DNA of 7,763 bases, taken from contig JAUWGD010000080.1 in assembly GCA_030606585.1 (NCBI GenBank), forward strand, positions 1-7,763. The letters run 5' to 3'. Source of the DNA: Dehalococcoidales bacterium (GTDB lineage Bacteria > Chloroflexota > Dehalococcoidia > Dehalococcoidales > RBG-16-60-22). Positions 5,332 to 7,763 of the stretch are shown one piece after another; the stretch's first letter is position 1, and every line of letters starts with the position of its first letter. The translations under genes were made by a program, and so were the position numbers. The notes below the pieces were generated by a model. The model was not told the origin of the DNA, ran no database searches, and saw nothing but the letters and a program-made list of their open reading frames with translations.

Positions 5332-7763
5332 TTGGAGAAAGTCTTTACCAATCTTACCAACGGCGGACCGGTCCAGGTTTACGTGCAAGACGGTAAAATA
5401 GTCCGCGTGCGCCCCCTCGTCCTGACGGATAACGACGCCGCCTCGTGGACAATCGATGTCGACGGCCGAAAATTCTCGCCGCTGCGGAAGGCCTGCGTAT
5501 CTCCTTTTACCACGGTAGAGAAGGCGCGGATATACTCCGATGCCCGGATTAAGTACCCGCTGATAAGGGAGGACTTCGACCCTAATGGCAAGCGTAATCA
5601 GGAAAATCGGGGCAGGTCCGGTTACAGGCGCATCAGCTGGGACACAGCCCTGGATATCGTGGCCGGGGAGATGAAGAGAATCCGGGAGACTTACGGCCCG
5701 GAGGCCGTCATGTCGCGTGCTTCCTCGCACCATAACTGGGGCAATGTCGGCTACCGTACTTCGACGTGGGCGCGCTTCTTCAATATGATTGGCTTTACCG
5801 ATATCCTGGATAACCCGGACAGCTGGGAAGGCTGGCACTGGGGCGCCACGCATACCTACGGTTTTTTCTGGCGACTCGGCATGCCGGAGCAGTACGACCT
5901 CCTGGAAGACGCCCTGAAAAATACCGACCTTGTGGTGCACTGGGGCAACGACCCCGATTCGACGCGCGGTATCTACGGCGGACAGGAGTCGTCGATTTGG
6001 CGGCTCTGGTTGAGAGACCTGGGCAAGAAGCAGATTTTCATCGACCCCTTCTGCAACTATACCGCCACCATCCTGGGAGATAAGTGGATAGCCCCACGCC
6101 CCGGCACCGACGCCGCTATGGCCGAGGCTATCGCCTACGTCTGGCTTACCGAAGGCACCTACGACAAAGATTACGTCGCCACGCATACGGTCGGCTTTGA
6201 AGATTTTAAAAAGCATATCCTGGGGGATAATTGCACGCCGGAATGGGCGGCGGAAATCTGCGATGTACCGTCGTACGTTATTAAAAGTCTGGCACGGGAA
6301 TGGGCTTCAGGTCGGACAATGCTCGCGGCCGGTTCGCGTGGCGGCGAGTCCGGCGCCTGCCGCCAGGCCTACGGCACGGAGTGGGCGCGCCTAATGGTGC
6401 TCTTGCAGGCCATGCAGGGACTGGGTAAGCCGGGCGTAAATATCTGGGGCACCACCATGGGCACACCCTATAACGCCGACTTTGATTTTCCCGGCTACAG
6501 CTCCTTCGGGCCTAACTTCCTGAATGAATTCGCCAGAAATAAGGCTGAGAACCCGGTAAAACAGCGTGTCTACCGCCTGCTCATCCCGGAGGCTATCCTC
6601 AATCCTCCAATTCAATGGCTGGGGCAGACTTTCTGCGGCGAGTCCCTCGAGCAGCAGTTCGTTCCATATACCTATCCGGCTCCCGGCTGCTCCGAGGTCA
6701 AGATGTTCTATCGTTACGGCGGCTCCTTCCTCGGCACGATGACGGGCACCAATCGCTTCGTGAAGATGTACCAGAGCCCCAAACTGGAGTTCGTCGTCAA
6801 CCAGGACTGCTGGTGGTGCACGGAGACCGGACTGGCCGATATTATCCTGCCGGCCTGCACCAACTTCGAGCGTTATGACATCGGTGAGTGGGCCAATACC
6901 GGAGGCTATACCCATCACGGCTCCAACGCCTGCAACCACCGGATTATCGTCTACCAGCACAAGTGTATCGAGCCTCTGTACGAATCGAAGTCCGACTACC
7001 AGATATTCACCGAGCTCGCCGCAAGACTGGGTTTCAAAGACAAATTTACCGAGGGCAACTCGGACGAGGACTGGGTAGAGAAGGTCTTCAATCATTCCGA
7101 CCTGCCGCAATACCTGTCCTTCGAAGACTTCAAAAATAAGGGGTACTTCATCGTACCCATGCCGGAGGACTATCAGCCTACGCCCGGCCTGCGCTGGTTC
7201 TACGAAGGACGGGAGTGCGATACGCCCGACTACTTTAACCCCAAGAGGCATACGGAAAGGGGGAAGGAACTGGGGACGTACAGCGGTAAGATAGAATTCG
7301 TTTCTCAGAGCCTGCTGAAACACCTCCCCGACGATGAGGAAAGGCCGCCGCTGCCGCGCTATATCCCCAGCTGGGAAGGCTATAACTCGGAGCTGGTGCA
7401 GAAATACCCGCTGCAGCTTATCACCCCCCACCCCAGGTACTCCTTCCATACGCAGTATGACTCCAACAACGCCTGGCTGGGCGAGATTCCGGGTCACCGC
7501 GTCTTGAAGGACAGCTATTCCTGGCGCCCGGTGCGTCTTAATCCTTCGGATGCAGAGGCCAGGGGCATCAATGGCGGCGATATCGTCAAGATTCATAACG
7601 ACCGCGGCGCCGTCCTCTGCATCGCCGAGGTCACGGAGAGGATGAGGACGGGGGTGGCGCACTCTTACTACGGTTCCGGCAAGTACGACCCTCTTGAACG
7701 GGGTAACCCGGACAGCATCGACAGGGGCGGGTGTGTCAACATTCTTACGCCGGACAGGATGCT
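5332..7763 (+). CDS. Pyrogallol-phloroglucinol transhydroxylase-like molybdoenzyme, large subunit (3' end outside window)
   Basis: The frame is open for 810 codons to the window edge. Compared from memory with the 875-residue Pelobacter acidigallici alpha subunit (AthL), only about 30 C-terminal residues seem missing. AthL is a DMSO-reductase-family protein with Mo bound to two molybdopterin guanine dinucleotides. It transfers a hydroxyl from 1,2,3,5-tetrahydroxybenzene to pyrogallol, giving phloroglucinol without net redox change. Conserved here: SSHHNWGNVGYR (His133, Tyr141, Arg142; AthL 144, 152, 153), NPDSWEGWHWG (Asp163, Mo ligand Ser164, Trp165; AthL 174-176), FPGY (Tyr389; AthL 404), Phe434 (AthL 468) and Tyr526 (AthL 560). 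As in AthL, the N-terminus lacks the four-cysteine iron-sulfur motif and has no twin-arginine signal, so it should be cytoplasmic. AthL Trp354 corresponds to Glu339 and Cys557 to Thr523, and about 19 residues are missing between Tyr389 and Phe434. Substrate is therefore uncertain. A beta subunit with [4Fe-4S] clusters is expected nearby but not visible. Confidence 0.88.
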   Translation, partial: MEKVFTNLTNGGPVQVYVQDGKIVRVRPLVLTDNDAASWTIDVDGRKFSPLRKACVSPFTTVEKARIYSDARIKYPLIREDFDPNGKRNQENRGRSGYRRISWDTALDIVAGEMKRIRETYGPEAVMSRASSHHNWGNVGYRTSTWARFFNMIGFTDILDNPDSWEGWHWGATHTYGFFWRLGMPEQYDLLEDALKNTDLVVHWGNDPDSTRGIYGGQESSIWRLWLRDLGKKQIFIDPFCNYTATILGDKWIAPRPGTDAAMAEAIAYVWLTEGTYDKDYVATHTVGFEDFKKHILGDNCTPEWAAEICDVPSYVIKSLAREWASGRTMLAAGSRGGESGACRQAYGTEWARLMVLLQAMQGLGKPGVNIWGTTMGTPYNADFDFPGYSSFGPNFLNEFARNKAENPVKQRVYRLLIPEAILNPPIQWLGQTFCGESLEQQFVPYTYPAPGCSEVKMFYRYGGSFLGTMTGTNRFVKMYQSPKLEFVVNQDCWWCTETGLADIILPACTNFERYDIGEWANTGGYTHHGSNACNHRIIVYQHKCIEPLYESKSDYQIFTELAARLGFKDKFTEGNSDEDWVEKVFNHSDLPQYLSFEDFKNKGYFIVPMPEDYQPTPGLRWFYEGRECDTPDYFNPKRHTERGKELGTYSGKIEFVSQSLLKHLPDDEERPPLPRYIPSWEGYNSELVQKYPLQLITPHPRYSFHTQYDSNNAWLGEIPGHRVLKDSYSWRPVRLNPSDAEARGINGGDIVKIHNDRGAVLCIAEVTERMRTGVAHSYYGSGKYDPLERGNPDSIDRGGCVNILTPDRM

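Noticed and set aside
5281..6216. 311-codon open frame on the minus strand opposite the molybdoenzyme
   Set aside because: It lies inside a gene with clear family motifs on the other strand. Its translation shows no recognisable domain, and its open length is explained by the codon bias of the real gene.
6391..7662. 423-codon open frame on the minus strand opposite the molybdoenzyme
   Set aside because: It is long, but fully antisense to the conserved molybdoenzyme. It has no family motif, no convincing ribosome binding site and a low-complexity Val/Gly/Arg-rich composition typical of an antisense shadow.
5332..7763. Reading the molybdoenzyme as acetylene hydratase, formate dehydrogenase or nitrate reductase
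   Set aside because: Those enzymes carry an N-terminal four-cysteine [4Fe-4S] motif and usually a Cys, SeCys or Asp metal ligand. Here the motif is absent, and the ligand position is Ser164 in the transhydroxylase-type NPDSWEGW segment.

Overview
The window is a chromosomal segment with six protein genes, one of them cut by the right edge. It has no rRNA, tRNA, CRISPR or mobile element that I can recognise. Gene content, moderate GC, GTG/TTG starts and good Shine-Dalgarno sites fit a bacterium. A large molybdenum enzyme of the pyrogallol-phloroglucinol transhydroxylase type points to an anaerobe. My tentative guess is Chloroflexota (Dehalococcoidia-like), but this rests on overall impression only.

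Left part (1-2954, plus strand): a 147-base leader with two promoter-like sites precedes uvrC (nucleotide excision repair). Two bases after its stop follows a DRG/Obg-type GTPase with a C-terminal TGS domain, almost certainly in the same operon.

Middle (2958-5243): a DUF72/YecE gene on the minus strand ends 3 bases from the GTPase stop. It is transcribed divergently, across a 139-base spacer with two facing promoters, from an MtnX-like HAD phosphatase on the plus strand. That gene ends tail to tail with xth (exonuclease III, minus strand); the two stop codons share the bases CTAG.

Right part (5244-7763): an AT-rich divergent promoter region separates xth from a long plus-strand reading frame, which starts at TTG 5332 and is still open at the window edge (810 codons). 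It matches the large (alpha) subunit of pyrogallol-phloroglucinol transhydroxylase. It keeps the serine molybdenum ligand and the catalytic His, Asp and Tyr, but differs at two positions I place in the substrate pocket. This is the most interesting object here.

Two genes serve DNA repair (uvrC, xth), though they are not in one operon. The others have no evident common pathway. The transhydroxylase-like gene looks like the first gene of a catabolic unit that continues to the right, where an iron-sulfur small subunit would be expected.
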